A DNA stretch of 64,000 nt from Gyromitra esculenta (GCA_038503075.1 JBCAML010000016.1:806001-870000); one strand, 5' to 3'. Counted from the first letter of the stretch, positions 33,606-47,157 are shown. The notes: generated by a model from the sequence alone, not told the origin. A program made the numbers and translations.

Positions 33606-33884
33606 CTATGGAGGAGCATCATAAACGACTATACTTCGTTCAACACCTTTTGCTTCGCTGATTTGACCCCAACTTTTTTGTTCCAGGCGCAAGCTAATTA
33701 TTTGGAACCGCTGCTCTTGGGTAAGGTACTTGAGCAGGGTCCTAAGTGTGGGCATTGCCTGTCGGGCGGGGTTAACCCCGGAGATCTGCTGTGGTTGTTG
33801 TTGCTTAGCGACCAGATGGGCGTGGACTTTCCGACCGCACCTTGTGTTGGGGCTTATTTCACCTTTTTTTTCACTCAGTAACAA
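33606..33884 (-). pseudogene. Possible Tc1/mariner transposase HTH remnant
   Basis: The minus-strand 92-codon frame ends with LTQEQRFQIISLRLEQKSWG and QISEAKGVERSIV. This reads like the N-terminal helix-turn-helix of fungal Tc1-type transposases. No catalytic domain follows. The call rests on this short similarity only. Confidence 0.3.
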
Positions 33885-35672
33885 CCTATAGAGCCTACAT
33901 ATGCTAAGAACCTGGATGCGCGCAAATCAGGTGACCCAACCGGTACCAGTTCAACTCATGATCATATATACATGCCCGCGTGCTAAACCCCATTCCTTAG
34001 TATGTACCCCAGCCGTTGACATTGTTGTTTGTAATTTACAACTTATAGCCAGTATCAATACTATTTAATTAAAATATGTGAAAACTAGGTTGGCCCAAGA
34101 TAATTTAAAGGCACGTGGGTTCTTGTGGGGAAGGACGGACGTTTTTTTTTTAATTTGCGCAGCAACATGTTGTCGGCTATCACTCCGGAACTTTAACGAC
34201 TATACATTACTCACACTAACTATTGGTGGGCAGCTACATGTACTTGCGTGAAACTTTTATCCCGGTTATTGTTTATCCGGAAAATCGAGCACTACATGTA
34301 GGTAATCAGGATCATTTGCAAATGTCCCTAGTTGCAATTGAGATTCAATTTATGAACATGAAATATTGCTCCGCTTGTATGAAAGCATTACACTAAATGA
34401 GCTATCACATTTGACATGTATCTAGTCCTATTGTTGAAATATCTTTTGCATCGATGGATTGTCTAGGCCTAGAGCGCATGCATTATTTTGCGGGCATATA
34501 TCCTGAATCCGTGACATATAGCCGTTCTCGAGCTCCATGCCCTGCCTATCCCACCAAAACTAGAAAGGAACTCGCAAGGTACCCAACTGCTTCAATTGAA
34601 ATAAAATAAGTTAGGGTATCTCGGAACGTGCCGCTATTAGACATGTATTTAGAGACGGAAATGACTCACTACTCGTTGATCTACAATTGAAAACATCCAT
34701 TCTTGATCCAAATCATTATTGACTAAGCAGAGTCGAAACTCTGTGTGCAACATGTCGCGAAGAATTAAATTCTATGTCAGTAAACTCTAACTACATATAT
34801 ACAGCTAATGAATGCACTTAATGAATCAAGAAACAGCACACTGAATCTTGAACCAAGTCTGCTTGTAAAATAGTGAGCTTGAGTTCCCCGAGAAAACGGC
34901 TGCACGTCTACTTGTAATCAGATTTGCCCCCGCGGTCGTAGTACTAGCAGAATTTATACACGTGCATCAGCTAGATTCGAAAAAGCTTTCTTGGATATCT
35001 AGACGATCGATATATTCGCCTATTTTAAGTCTCTAAATGCTTGCGAAGTCTTTCAAGATTAATTCCGAATTGTCAAGCAACACATCCGGCACAATTGAAC
35101 TTGATAGTTGCATGTATTGACTCAAAGGGACGTTAAAGTTTAAGGACCCTGTTTATAAGCTAGAGAGTGCCGACATGGCCAAGGCTGGGGATACACACTC
35201 TACGCGCACATGTACGTATAGTATACCTATACGTAGCCACATATTCACGAGGCTTCGTTTTAGATTCCTAACCTTCTATTCCGGTTAAGGGAACGGCAGT
35301 TTCATGATGATACCGTAGAAATTTATTTTACCACAGTTAGTGCGAATCACATTTCAAGCGAATCAAAACCTGGAATCTTTTCGAACCCGCTCTAGAGTAG
35401 GTTTCGGGATTTACATTTAAAATTTATGATGAATTTATGATGCGAAAATCTGGATTTATCTTTGACTATAAAAGCTTAAAGCGGCTCCTAGCACACTCAT
35501 AGCCATGAGATCGTATGTCAAGATATATGCGAAGTAGAGTATGAAGAAAGGAAATAATATGAAATTTTATGGGCAGTACGGTCAGTGATCTCATCGTTAA
35601 GATTTAGTACATAAAGCATATGTGCATGTAGTCTTCATGGACTTCAAGTACCAGATATCCCGGTAAAATTAC

Positions 35673-35918
35673 CTACCGTGGCCAGCGATCGCGTGCCTCC
35701 CACAAAAATATTTCTACCAGAAAAAGGACGTTAGGCCATCTTGAAAACCGTTCTATGTACCACGCAATACCGGTACCAAATTCAGCCTGCGAGCTATTTG
35801 TCCGGGGATGTGCAGGTGAATTCGAATCTGCGGTAAAACCAATGTACAGTGGTAGTCGTTTAGTGAGGCGGTCGACAGCAACAACGCCATACATCAGCAA
35901 CAGGATCAGCTTCACCAT
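35673..35918 (-). CDS. Small ORF with signal-peptide-like start (81 aa), doubtful
   Basis: ATG 35918 opens MVKLILLLMYGVVAVDRLTKR: a basic residue, a hydrophobic core and a KR dibasic site. The rest has no recognised motif and no cysteines. It could be a small secreted protein or a chance frame in intergenic DNA. Confidence 0.2.
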   Translation of the reverse strand: MVKLILLLMYGVVAVDRLTKRLPLYIGFTADSNSPAHPRTNSSQAEFGTGIAWYIERFSRWPNVLFLVEIFLWEARDRWPR

Positions 35919-36156
35919 GCTGACAATAGAGTTTAGCTATAAAAATAAACAAGTAGGTAGAACTACTCTACAGAAAACATGTTTTTATCATAGGCATACT
36001 TGTGAGCTCTGTCATGATGATGGAGAAATAACCCATATTCCTAGGGTATGGCATTGCCACTATCACCTCATTAAACGACCACCACTGTAGAACAAATACT
36101 GTCTACTACATGTACTCCCCCTCTGAAAGCTTTCGCCATGCATATCTCCAGAGCGC

Positions 36157-36662
36157 TGGGAAATGGATCAGTAAAAGCATCAGCAAATATATCAGTAAAG
36201 TCATCAGTTAAGGCATCAGTAATTAGTGTGTAGCTAGGGAAAAACGATGCCTTTCCTGTGCCTTTTCCGCTACTTATCACCTACTATCTGCCTATGGGTT
36301 TAGGATACCTTTTTTTAATCCCTTTTCCCTCCCTTTTCCCACACTAAAATATGTAGACTTTTGCCCAAAAGGAATAGATCCTAGGGTGTTTGAACCCGGA
36401 TACTCCTACCTATCCACTCAGGCCTTTTATTACTAAGGCAAGGTTCTTATCATTTATACTACCTAATCATATATGTGTCAAGGTTAATTGGCCGCTATTT
36501 GAATCTCCTTTTTTGAGAAAATTTGTATTTTTGATGTTTTCACTGATGCCTTTCCTGACACTTTTCCCCGACGCTTTTCCCGATGCTTTTACTAGTGCCT
36601 TTCTAGAGAAAAGCATCAGTAAATGGATCAACTACTGGGAAAGGCATCAGTAAAGGCGTCAA
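36157..36662. repeat. Clusters of a 12-bp unit in both orientations
   Basis: Five tandem units of the GCATCAGTAAAG type lie at about 36166-36225, inverted units at about 36541-36600, and direct units again at 36611-36660. Units vary but keep the 12-bp period. The layout resembles subterminal repeats of a DNA transposon, or a degenerate minisatellite. Confidence 0.6.
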
Positions 36663-37495
36663 CGGATATATTTACAACACATGTCCCTAGGAAATTCATG
36701 GGTTTTGTTCATGCTATAACTTCGGATGCATGTGGCATTCTTGTACCTTTAGAAAACAGTGAAACAATGATTTAACAAAAAAAAAAATACCTGGGAAATT
36801 CATCGTTTTGTGTCTTTTACCTCTTTGTTTGTATGGATAATGTGTATATTGATGCATTTCCTCGCGCTGTAGAGTATAGGCAACCCATAACCATTAAGTT
36901 TCCTACTTCTGATAACCAAAAAAATAAAGGGACGAACGATCGTAATGCTGGAGGATCGGTGATAATTATTATACAGTCATCAATCCCAACCATCACCACC
37001 GTATATATTTTGCTCCATATCGAAACCTTCAATCGTTGCATCGGAGTAGTCCGCGAATCGGTGGGTGGCACCATGACACGAGCAGATATTCCAGACATGC
37101 CCGAATGATTCCTTGGCTGACATCCAAGCCTACATGTATTAACTACTAAATGTAGTACCGAAATTTAGCATCGTCATTATTATTATAAATTGTTCTTTCA
37201 AATGCAATAGAGTGTGCTGAGGAGTTTCTTTATAGAAATATCTTAGGGGATGGAACATGCTATTACCGGTCAAAAAGAGATCGTATGTAGCTATAGTAGG
37301 CGTTACTATTTAGAGCGCCAAATCGGTTATTATCTCGATATTCTTGATTGCTAAATCCGATAATCGTCAGTCTTTATCTGAGCGTTATATTAGTTGTGCT
37401 ACCTGGCTATGGCTTTGCGGTCCAAAAGTCGAAGATATTTAGAATATGTAGGTGCAATATCACAAATTTCCATGTCATTTCAATACATGTACAAA
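36663..37495. other. Gene-poor DNA
   Basis: No supported gene. A short A run is at 36777-36787. TACATGTA occurs at 37131 and 37484. Confidence 0.5.
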
Positions 37496-37776
37496 GTCTA
37501 ACCTTGATATACTCATGTCGCCAGTATTATTGTCAGTCGCGTGACGGATTTGGCCAATCAAATCCGAATCCCCCGCCCATTAGTCAGCCCGTGACCAACA
37601 TTAATTCTAGCGACATGAGTAAAGAACCTCGATATAATAGAAATTTGCAGTAACGGACGGAAGTTGGGTGCACCTTTGAGTTCTTAGCACCACCCAAAAT
37701 TTGCTGTGAGGAAAAATTTGCTATAACGAACGAAGCCCCACGAATTATACACGTCTCTTATAACAAGATGCGACTG
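37496..37776. mobile_element. MITE family B copy, interrupted by a family A MITE
   Basis: The pieces 37496-37511 and 37620-37776 match the 171-bp element at 47569-47739 (shared CGATATAATRGAAATTTG, AACGGACGGAA and TTGCTATAACGAACGAA). The ends ACCTTG and CAAGATGCGAC are imperfect TIRs. The interruption is a family A element at a TA site. Confidence 0.7.
37512..37619. mobile_element. MITE family A copy (108 bp), TA-flanked
   Basis: Ends CTCATGTCGCCAG and CTAGCGACATGAG, flanked by TA (37510-37511, 37620-37621). TIRs extend about 26 bp with mismatches. A larger relative is at 47312-47756. TA duplication and small size suggest mobilisation by a Tc1/mariner-type transposase. Confidence 0.75.
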
Positions 37777-40700
37777 CATTAAAAAGGTTTTGATGTTCTA
37801 AAGTAGGGAAGCTTGAACCAACCCCCGAAGCCCTACAGCTATGACTAAACTCTAGGAGCTTCCCCAATATCCCTTCACACTTCTACTCTACGTGGTGGAG
37901 GTCCACGTTACTTGCTGGCGCTTAGTGGAGACACCTCGGCATAGTAGTGAGCTCTTTGGCAGCCCGCCCTGCCTCTAACCATACAAATGCACAGAACGTC
38001 CAGATCTTTCAGAGTGACTGGGACAAGGGTGTAGGTGTGATCCCTAGACTTTGATCTTCCTGTTCATGTGGCCATGAAAATCGCTCAGGCTTCCCAAGCG
38101 ACCGCAGGCCCTGTTTCGCCTCCCACTTGACAGTTTACTCTCTCCCTTACTGTCTGGATTTTATAGGCAGGACAATCACTAGAATAGAGAACCCAAAAGA
38201 CCGAAGTTTTCTCCAGAGATCGAGTGATACCATGTTCCTTTACTCCCAGAGCCGAATTCTCATGATACCCACCCCGTGCCACACACACAGCCCCAACACT
38301 ACATGTACTTAAGCTTGCCGTGAAGCACGGACGATTATGCAACTGCCATCTCCCAGTACCGCTTCTTAACAAGTCTGTGCACATCTAGGGACTATTCTCT
38401 ACCAGTCAGCCAAACCATCGAAGTTTGGGACTGGCTGATGATTCGTCGATTTAGGAGCTGTCTTATGCAAGGCATTGCTTGTCTCCTCCAATGGTCCGGA
38501 CCGATTAGGCTTACGAGACAAGTTGCTGATCTCTTGCAGGGTTTAGTAACCATGAAGGCAGGGATAGATCACCCACAACACACGGCAGGTGGAAATCTCC
38601 GTAGTTTGCATTTTGTAACCTATTTAGGACAAACAGAGTTTAATGACGACCATGAAAACAAAACCCCAAAGAATTCTCACTCACCGTGTCCTGATTGTAA
38701 TATTTTGGTTGTGGATATTTTACAAAGTGCTGTATAGTTACATGTAGCTAAAACTTTCCATACAGGTGCTGTTAAATACATTAGGATTTGTTGACTGTAT
38801 GTACAAGGAAGGGGTGCCTCAGAGGATGTAGAGTACATACATGGAGGCTTCCGGACGAGGAGATCGCCGCTTGACTCGCTCAAATACCGGTCAATGATTC
38901 ACTATTAGTCCTCGACTCCTCTCACCCTCCGAGACCTCGCTGGTGCTTTGACTGCTAGATTCTGGTGGATTAATAAGGAAATAATGCCGATATTTCATGC
39001 CATGACTTTAAGAATTAACACATCGCGAATATCAATATCTAAAGCGGAGTGATCATTAGATTGCAAATAGATACCCTTTTCGATTCCCAGTTTTTTGGAA
39101 TATTCCGAAAGTGCGGGGATTTTAGGTAGTCCTATTTCTAGCTCGATTTCAAGAGCTTATCTAGTTAACAGGTGGACGAGGTTGTTCTGACGGATCGGCT
39201 TCCTGTAATTATATGTACTGAAAAATAATATACATGTATAGCATCAGTGGGTTACATTAAATAACAACCAGATCGCTGCTGGCTCAACAAGATCACGATT
39301 GGGCCATCTCTGGATCCTAAAATATCGAGGAAGCCTAGATTGACTGCAGCAGAGGCATATGAAGTCGAATACGTAGTACGCAGGTAGAGAACCTGAATAA
39401 TTTATTGACTGTTATCCTATCTGTGTATTACCATTTTCTCATTGACTACCTCTGAAAGACCCTGCTTATCGATATATATTTTTCAATTCTTAAGTTACTA
39501 TTTCATCGCTGATTGTCAATAGTTCGTATTTGCGCTGAGGCTACTGCTCTAATCTCTGTGGGAGTAAAGCTAATACTGGCTAAAATATCCATAGTATCCG
39601 GGATGGGAAGCTTCAGCGAGAAATAATTGAACTCAATCTCATAAGGTTAGTGAAAAGGCCGAAGGAAGAGCAGCTTGTTTCTCCATTGCTCGATCATCCA
39701 TTTTCACGAAGTCAATTATTTGCTATCTTGTGTTTACTGATGACACTTAAAGTAATGGTTTTTTTCTTTTTATTTTTTTATTTTTACTACCTTGCTCCAT
39801 TCTTCCATTCGGTTGTAGGGGCATATAAATATAGTTTTTCCGTTCTAATGGTCCCGAGTTACGGTGCAAGAAATTGCTTTCATGTACAGGGTAGAATGAG
39901 TTGAGTGATATATATGAAATACAGCTGTGTGTGGCATGGGCAAGGCTGATCATGAGGATATCTAGGTACTGACGGCTCCCTCGGTTATTGTTTCCCACAT
40001 ATGTTGCGATGAGGGTGGTACACCCCCTGTTATCTCATACTACATACACCGAATTGCTTGCTGCCCCATAGAAAATGTGCTAGGCATCTGAAATTTTTTT
40101 CCTACCGAAAAAAAAAGATTTCCCATCAGGGTTCCTCACTTTTCCTAAGAAAGGGTCTGAATTTAAACGAACGACCAAATTCTTGGCATGGAGTTTGATA
40201 GAGATGAGATGTCGGCCTACTTGATTGGAGCGTACATGTATTCAGGCTGTCTCAATAAATACCACAACATTCTCACTAGCTTGCTGCTGAAAAGATCCAC
40301 CGGCAACCACCTACGGGCGTACCTACCCTTCGCGATTGATGTGTGGCCCTATTATATGCAGTTTTCCCTCCAGCCAGTGTTATTACTGAGCGCCCAGAAA
40401 CGCCCAGGAGAGCTGGTGCCTAGCACACATGTTTACTCGAGATGAAAAAGTGAGGAGGGATAGCCAGCGGAAAGTGTACATGAGGGAAGAGATTGATACC
40501 CTGCAAGATCTCATAGGACTGGCTCCCGTCAGGCCTTAAAAGCTGTTTCCCCCTAAATCCTACGCAGACAGCCCCCTCTCCCCTCCCCTTTTCCCAGGCA
40601 CAACCGCAGCAGCAACCTCGGCGAAACAGAGAACGCATAAGCCTGGTAGACGCGTGAATTCATCGAGAGGCTCGGGGCTAAGGGAGAGTGTGTTTGCCAT

Positions 40701-41617
40701 TAATTCTTGCCATCTCCGGCGGGCCCGCCGTTCAGCCATTCTTCTCCCCCCGGCGGTGCTTGTGTTGCTTTGTCTTCTCCTGCCCAAAACGTCCATCCTA
40801 TTTTCGTGGTTCTCGGTTTTCTTTCTTTATTTTTCCGAAAGAAAACCAATTTAAAAGAAATCAAAAAAATCGAAAGCGAGCAAGAAGGAAAAAAAGAAAA
40901 GAAAGAAAAAGAAAAGGAAATTCATAACACCAGCCAGCTCCAATACCAAAACAATTCCTTCACCCCTCTTGCCTCAAGACCACCCCCCAGTCCTGGCAAA
41001 CCCGACGTTCCTATTCGGAGACAGCTTAACCATTCATCCAGACAGGCTTCGCTTCGTCTCCAGTGCGTCACACTGATCTACGCGCAGGAACTTTCGCTGC
41101 ACATATTAAATCACGGGTGCCACAAGCTCGCAGTCAGCTTGTTGAGGTGGGGGGAATCCTGAAGAAATTCGGCGTGTAATCTGGTACGGAGGTACTTATA
41201 ACTCAACAGGAAACAACCGCTGAGGATATCTCCTGGTCCCACTTCTGCACTGAGGCTGGCCGTTCCTTGAATTTGGTCCATCTGTCGCACAATTGCACAT
41301 CCATCCTTCCCCCCCACCGTCAGCCATCTGTCAAACACATCACGGAGTCCCCTTTCCATTGAACAAACCCCCTTGGTATCGCCCCAACCCTACGCCCACC
41401 ACCTACGCTCTTTTGTCGTATTCGCGGTCTATGTTGCCTCAAGTGGCCGTCGATTCTGTTCCCCGGCGACTCTTACCCCAACAAGCAGTGAGTATGCAGC
41501 AGAGTATCAATCTCTCCCCGACCGATTTAGGTGGTCCGCGAGAAAACCACAGGAGTATGCCCTACCTTTCTCAACATATTTTGAATCTTCTTACTGACAC
41601 AACATTGTTTATAGATT
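37777..41617. other. Gene-poor DNA and probable 5' region of the Zn2Cys6 gene
   Basis: No protein with recognisable domains. TACATGTA recurs (38300, 38739, 39231, 40233). A 70-bp purine-rich tract lies at about 40850-40920. From about 41290 GC content rises; ATG 41432 followed by a GTGAGT donor near 41487 could be an upstream exon of the next gene. Confidence 0.4.
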
Positions 41618-44543
41618 ATGTCTTTGTTGACGAACACAACCGACACAAAAGGCTCAAGGGTTGGTATACATTGGTTTTCATCGAGAGGCGTGGTGCTTGT
41701 AGCTAACTACTGCCCACATGTAGTTATGCGGGCTTGCGAGGGATGCAGACGCCGTAAGATAAAGTGCGATGCTGCTACAACAAATACATGGCCTTGCTCT
41801 GCATGTGTACGTCTAAAGCTTCATTGCGTTCCGCCTATGGTGCAGTACGATCGCGACTTTGCGCCAAGCCAAGTTATGTTGGACCAAGATGCCAATGGGG
41901 ACTTTGACAATTCAAGTGCAAGTGGGGAAGAAGATCTACTTCAGCATTCCTCAGGCCATACAGTTAGGAAGACAAGCAGAACAACGTTTCCTGGGCACCA
42001 TGCGAGGGATGGAAACTCCTCATTTAGAACACTTTCTCCCTCTGGACATCATGGACCATCACACAGATCAGCCGCGCTTGGGTTTCCGGGTATAACAGCT
42101 GGAGAGGCTGTAGAACCACCGTTATCGGGACTTCACTTCCAACCTCCTGTTTATCAGACCCAGCCTGTATTGCGACAACAGGATCAATGGGGAGCAGAAA
42201 GTGATTACGCATCTGCTGCCCATGTTAGCGGTGTATTAGGGCAGCTCAAAATTGATGATAGTGGTGTGGGTATGTTTTCTCTTCACTCACCTAACGGAGT
42301 GATAATGACACTAACTCCCAGGATAGCAAATTACATATCGGCCCAAGGGCGAAGATTGGCGGAAACGCCTGCGTATGAGCCGTGGACCGAAGAGATTGAA
42401 CCCAACCCGTCGTTCATGCCTGGCCAACATGAGTTTGCCGTTAAAATAAGGCCTGAAGATATGCCCACAGATGATGAGGCAATGGAAATGTTTGGAATTT
42501 TTTTCAATCACATACATCCCTATATACCCATCGTCAACAAAGCTGCTTTTTACCGGCAGTGGAGCACATCGCGCGATTCAATATCACCATTACTGCTTGA
42601 AACAATATTTGCGTGCGCTGGTAGATTGACGACCGATCCGGCGAAAGGGCTGAAATGGATAAGCATGGCAACCAGTTAGTTAATTCCCTCACGATTATTC
42701 AAGGGATTGAATTGCTCATATTGCTGTGTTAGGACATGTCGATTGCTTTTTTGATGTTCCACGATTAAGTACAGTACAGGCGTTGTTGCTTTTACTAAAA
42801 GCAAGAGAATCTGCACCACAGAGAGGTTATTTTTTCCGCTCTTGGATGAGTATTGTTAGTATAATAGCAATGGCCCGAGATCTCGGCTTAGACAGGCATA
42901 GCGACATGCATAAACATCAAGTAGGCTGTGGCGAAAGTGCACTTGATTGTATAACTCGAACCAGAGTTTGGCAAGCGTGTTTTGTGTTTGAGCTCATGAT
43001 ATGCGCTCCGCAAGGTGTGTATTTCCTTGGAATGCTTAAACTGTAACGTCAATTTCTTACAATAGCGCAGGACGCGATATTATGCAAATTAATCCTGAAA
43101 GTATTGACTTGACAACTCCACTTGGATCTCCAGATTTAGATGAAACGGAGGTTACCATTTATCGTAATTTTATTTACTTTGTTTGGCTTATCAAGAATAT
43201 CCGACGGATGAACGACGTCCACGCGAAGCTTAAGGCCACACCAAATTGGAGAAACGATCCGCAGTTCCTAGACTCTGGACCAGGTCTCGATGCCTGGTCC
43301 TACGAGCTTCCTCCAAACTTACACGTCGTAGTCTCTACAGATTTATCACATCCTGGTCCTCAAATGGATTCGCATTTTACCGGAAACCTGCAAATCTATT
43401 ACCATTTGGCGAGGATAATGCTACACCGCCCTGCGCTAGCTTTCGGAAAGACATTTTCATTGGGGGGGGAGTGGAAAACACACATGATGATATGTACGAA
43501 TGCTGCAAAATCAATGCTGCGACTTGAAGAAACTGTCTTCGAACAATATGGGATGCTAGGCCTTCAGTGCATGTTGAGGGGCGTAAATTTCACTATTTAC
43601 GCCTTGCTTACTTGTGCTATGATACATCTGGTGAATTAGAAATATATTTTGTACTAGAGTGAATTTTTTGGCTGACGTCAACCATAGATTGCAGCCACTT
43701 GCCCGGACCCAGAATTTAACTCTGACGCAAAAGATTACTTTACAAGGACAATGAGAATTTTGGAAAATTGTATTGACAGCTCAGCATCCTCTGAAGTTAA
43801 GGGCCAGATCGAAACTCTGCGCCAAGCGTTTTCACTAGACCTTAGCCGACCATTCGTATTGAACCCCAATTTCCCTTTTTACCCAGGCGTCTCAGCAGCC
43901 ATTGACCCCAGCATCACTCGGGCCTATAGCCAAGGAGAAAGCCCGCATTCAACACTCTCGTCCGGTGGCCCAGCAAGTTACCCCAGTCATCCATTATCCC
44001 CCCCCCATTCGACTGGCGATGGTGAGTCAAAGGGGGAGTCGCCAGCGGCAGTGCAGTCTTTAGTGATGCTAGCTGCGGGTCAAGGGGCCCAAAACCCGCC
44101 GACTATAGTGGATAGTATGGGATGGAACCCCTCGAGACTATTCGAGTTCGTAATTCTAAACTGTTTATTGTATAATATGCTAATATGCGGATAGTAATTG
44201 GAATACTGCGTTTGGAATAAATGGTTCGGTTGCAGCTATACCTTCTGGTATAGCAGGGCATCATCACGAAAGTGGGTTGGTTGATGCACTAGGCGGTGGG
44301 CGCCCACCTTCATCCAGCTCCTATGTGCCTACAACTGTAGGGGTTTCGCACTCATTCGTGTCCCCGGGTATGTGGCAAGATTCTGTAGCTGCGGCCGCTG
44401 TTTTTAGCGATTCACATAAACGGCCTTTTCCTTTCGGCGGAGAACCTGTATGGAATACGCCAACGTCATCACAGGGCGGGTCTGAGGCGGTACCTACAAC
44501 GGCTGCCGCGTTGCGCTCAGACGTTGGGCGGAGGAGCCGTTAG
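41618..44543 (+). CDS. Zn2Cys6 fungal-specific transcription factor, five exons
   Basis: Exons 41618-42674, 42733-43014, 43071-43630, 43688-44145 and 44195-44543 give 901 codons with agreeing phases. Near residues 38-67 is CEGCRRRKIKCD followed by PCSACVRLKLHC, a Cx2Cx6Cx9Cx2Cx6C binuclear cluster for DNA binding. A middle-homology (fungal_trans) domain starts at EMFGIFFNHIHPYIPIVNK and continues through RSWMSIVSIIAMARDLGLDR and APQGRDIMQINPESIDL. The C-terminus is Ser/Gly/Pro-rich. It should act in the nucleus; I cannot name the regulon. The N-terminus is uncertain: ATG 41618 or ATG 41726, or an upstream exon. The last intron uses a GTTCGT donor. Confidence 0.9.
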
Positions 44544-46991
44544 CTCCGACCCTGAAGAGACTACAAACCGAGGCGAATTCCCTAGAATCTCAACGGGGCA
44601 GAATAATTTTTCATAGAGCATGAGTGTTTATACAAGAGTCTGATATTCTAGCACTTGAGGCTCCATGGATATCGACTCCATGGACTTCGGGATAAATCTC
44701 TTAAGTTCTCCTCTACGCTTCCCTCAACCCTTGCTATTGTTTTAAGTCTCTACGTATATTATGACCAGTACTGATTTTTATATATATATCCTTTTTATCC
44801 ACTTTTTATCTGGTTTCAATTGCTCTTGGCGCGTTGGTTATATGTATAAACGTGTATTTATTTATTTCGGTTTGGGGGTTGTATTTTTTATATAACTTAT
44901 ATGCAGATTTCAATTATTTCATTCAGCTAACTCTTCTGCGATAAAACTTGGGTTTTTGAGAGTTACTTGTTCATGGGGATAATTTCGCTGCCTGTAGTGC
45001 TGCAATGTTGGAGGAATTTAGTGTTTCTGATATCTACTTATTTACTTTCTTTTTTTTCTTTCTTTACTTCACCTTTTTATTGATCCCTTGTTTTCTCTCC
45101 AATTTTTGCTGGGTGGTTTTGGGCCAGTGCTACTAATGAAAGAGCGTGTTTGGAAAGATAACTCCCATCAATGTGGTTTTTGCTGTGTACTATTTATACT
45201 CAACTTGGGATTATGATTTTAGTGGATGTTCGACAATAGCTGCAAATACTTGGTGTAAGTTTGTATATTTATGCTGAGATATTATGTATGCGATGTAGCG
45301 AGATATTTTCTACGGTTAATCACGGAGCGAGACCACCAGGATCTGGCGGTGTGTGCCTGTATTGAGTACACTACTGCTGAGACCGAATCGGATGTGTTTT
45401 GAAATAGCAGCAATATATCGTCTAAAGATACGGCTGTTCAGATGATCCGAGCGCGACTAGCTTTGAAGGTAGGTACATGTATTCAGTCTGCGCCCCCACT
45501 TAAAAACGGTTGGGGGCCGCCTAGTATTTTCTCATAAGGCTAGTAAATGGAATAATCCGATCACGCTTTAAATATATCGGCATTGTGGTACGAGATCTCA
45601 CAGATACCAAGATTTTAGATCATCGCGTTTCCGTCCCGCAACCTGCATGAAGTTCGTTGGTCTGCGCCTGTCGCACAAAGGGTGAAGTCCAAGGAAAATA
45701 ATCCATGTAATCAAATGCTCTTACCCTGATTCGGATATGTCAGCCGCTGATAGTTAAGTAGTTATAAAGGGCAAATTCAGTTATCCTGCAATCTATCTTC
45801 AAAGTAGGAATAAATTTGAGGGTGAATGAAGTACCAAGGCCTTGTGATCTAAAACTTGAGATGAGAAAACATTGTCCTAGGTCCCATGTGCACATGTGTT
45901 TAAAATGGAGTCTCTACTGATTATAAACACTGTGAAATTAAAGAATCTCTACGCCTATTGAATTTGGGTATACGTACCAAAGGGGTTTTCTTATGAGTTT
46001 CACAGCCATCTACGCCTATATTCATTCGCTATCACAATCTATCTCATAAATCTGACGCTTTGTTGGCTCCTATATTGTGAAATAAAAGTACAATTCAGTG
46101 GCAGAGATTCAAGGACCTTTGAAATTTCATTTCATTTCTTATCTCTAGTCATGCTATTAAATTACGTATATTAATTCACTTTCGTCGTTATTTTGTCGCT
46201 TTCTAGTTTCTTGGGTATCGATGAAGGGGCTATTTGCCTCTGCATGTAATATTAAGCGCTACATGTATATTTGATGGTTGGAAGGGAGGTACATCCTAAA
46301 TCTTTCTTGTTAAGGCTAACTGTTATGGAATGGGATCGGGGTTAATCATTTTCTGGGTCTATTTCATGAACGCCATACTCCCGTACCTGTAGCTCTTGAC
46401 CCGTACGCATGGGAGTGGATAAAAATGCTGCAAGCTAGGATGTTAATAATGGTTCTTAGATAGAACCCTAGCGTGTGATATCGTATAGTTGTTGGAGATG
46501 GTGCACGTGGTGGTGATGGTGGTGTGAATGTGATCAAGCCATGTGGTCAAGAAAAACATGTTAGGAATAATCCCACGGAGACCCCATGCACATTCGTTTG
46601 ATAGAATTATTGTAGAAACATGAGGGTAAGCGAAAGCCGGCAGGGTAGAGTAGCCAATACCACTACTAAAATCTTTCGGATGAGCCTTAAGACCAAGGAA
46701 TTCTTTAGATCCTACGTTGCCACAACCCTATATGGCTATATATAGTAATTCTACCGGAGGCTTTATAGGTTTACTGGGCGTGGTGGGTACGTGTTCTTAG
46801 GGAAGACTTGATCCCATAAGGAAAGAATTTTTGGATCCGGATGTGTAATGTATATGAGCAGTGGGGTGCTGCTAGCTAGTAATATTTTCGCATGATGAAT
46901 TTCCTTTCCAGTTGCAGTTGGTAATAATTAAAAGATGATTGGTGCGTACTGTGGTTGTGGTTTGATGGGTGATTTCGCCTGGCTTCATGTA
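44544..46991. other. Intergenic DNA downstream of the Zn2Cys6 gene
   Basis: 2.4 kb with no gene I can support. TACATGTA occurs at 45474 and 46260. The first 300 bp probably hold the 3' UTR. Confidence 0.5.
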
Positions 46992-47157
46992 CAGTTGTGT
47001 CCAACAAGTCCCTGCGGTTTCTGAAGTACCGCAATGCAACCAGATAATGACAAGCCTTCTTCAAAAATATAGTAGAATTTTATTCTACCTTTATTACTAC
47101 TTAAGCCCGTTGTGTCTTGATACTTCGAAAACCGCAGGGTCTTGTTGGACGTAACTG
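46992..47157. mobile_element. MITE (166 bp) with CAGTT...AACTG ends, TA-flanked
   Basis: TIRs of about 35 bp: CAGTTGTGTCCAACAAG at the left and CTTGTTGGACGTAACTG at the right, continuing through CCTGCGG and GAAGTA. TA flanks are at 46990-46991 and 47158-47159. No coding capacity. CAGT ends and TA targets fit the Tc1/mariner/pogo group. Confidence 0.8.

Larger units (their letters stand above)
33227..36140. other. Gene-poor host-like DNA
   Basis: AT-rich sequence without a supported gene model. Two small minus-strand frames are listed separately (33606-33884, 35673-35918). The palindrome TACATGTA recurs (34235, 34293, 36107). Confidence 0.5.

Noticed and set aside
36157..36662. CRISPR-like array
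   Set aside because: 12-bp period without unique spacers, and a eukaryotic context.
38085..38384. 99-codon minus frame in gene-poor DNA
   Set aside because: No domain, composition unlike the host proteins here, no supporting splice or start context.
40188..41162. Several frames of 66-151 codons upstream of the Zn2Cys6 gene
   Set aside because: Overlapping frames in purine-rich and GC-rich sequence, no recognisable motif; more likely 5' flanking DNA.
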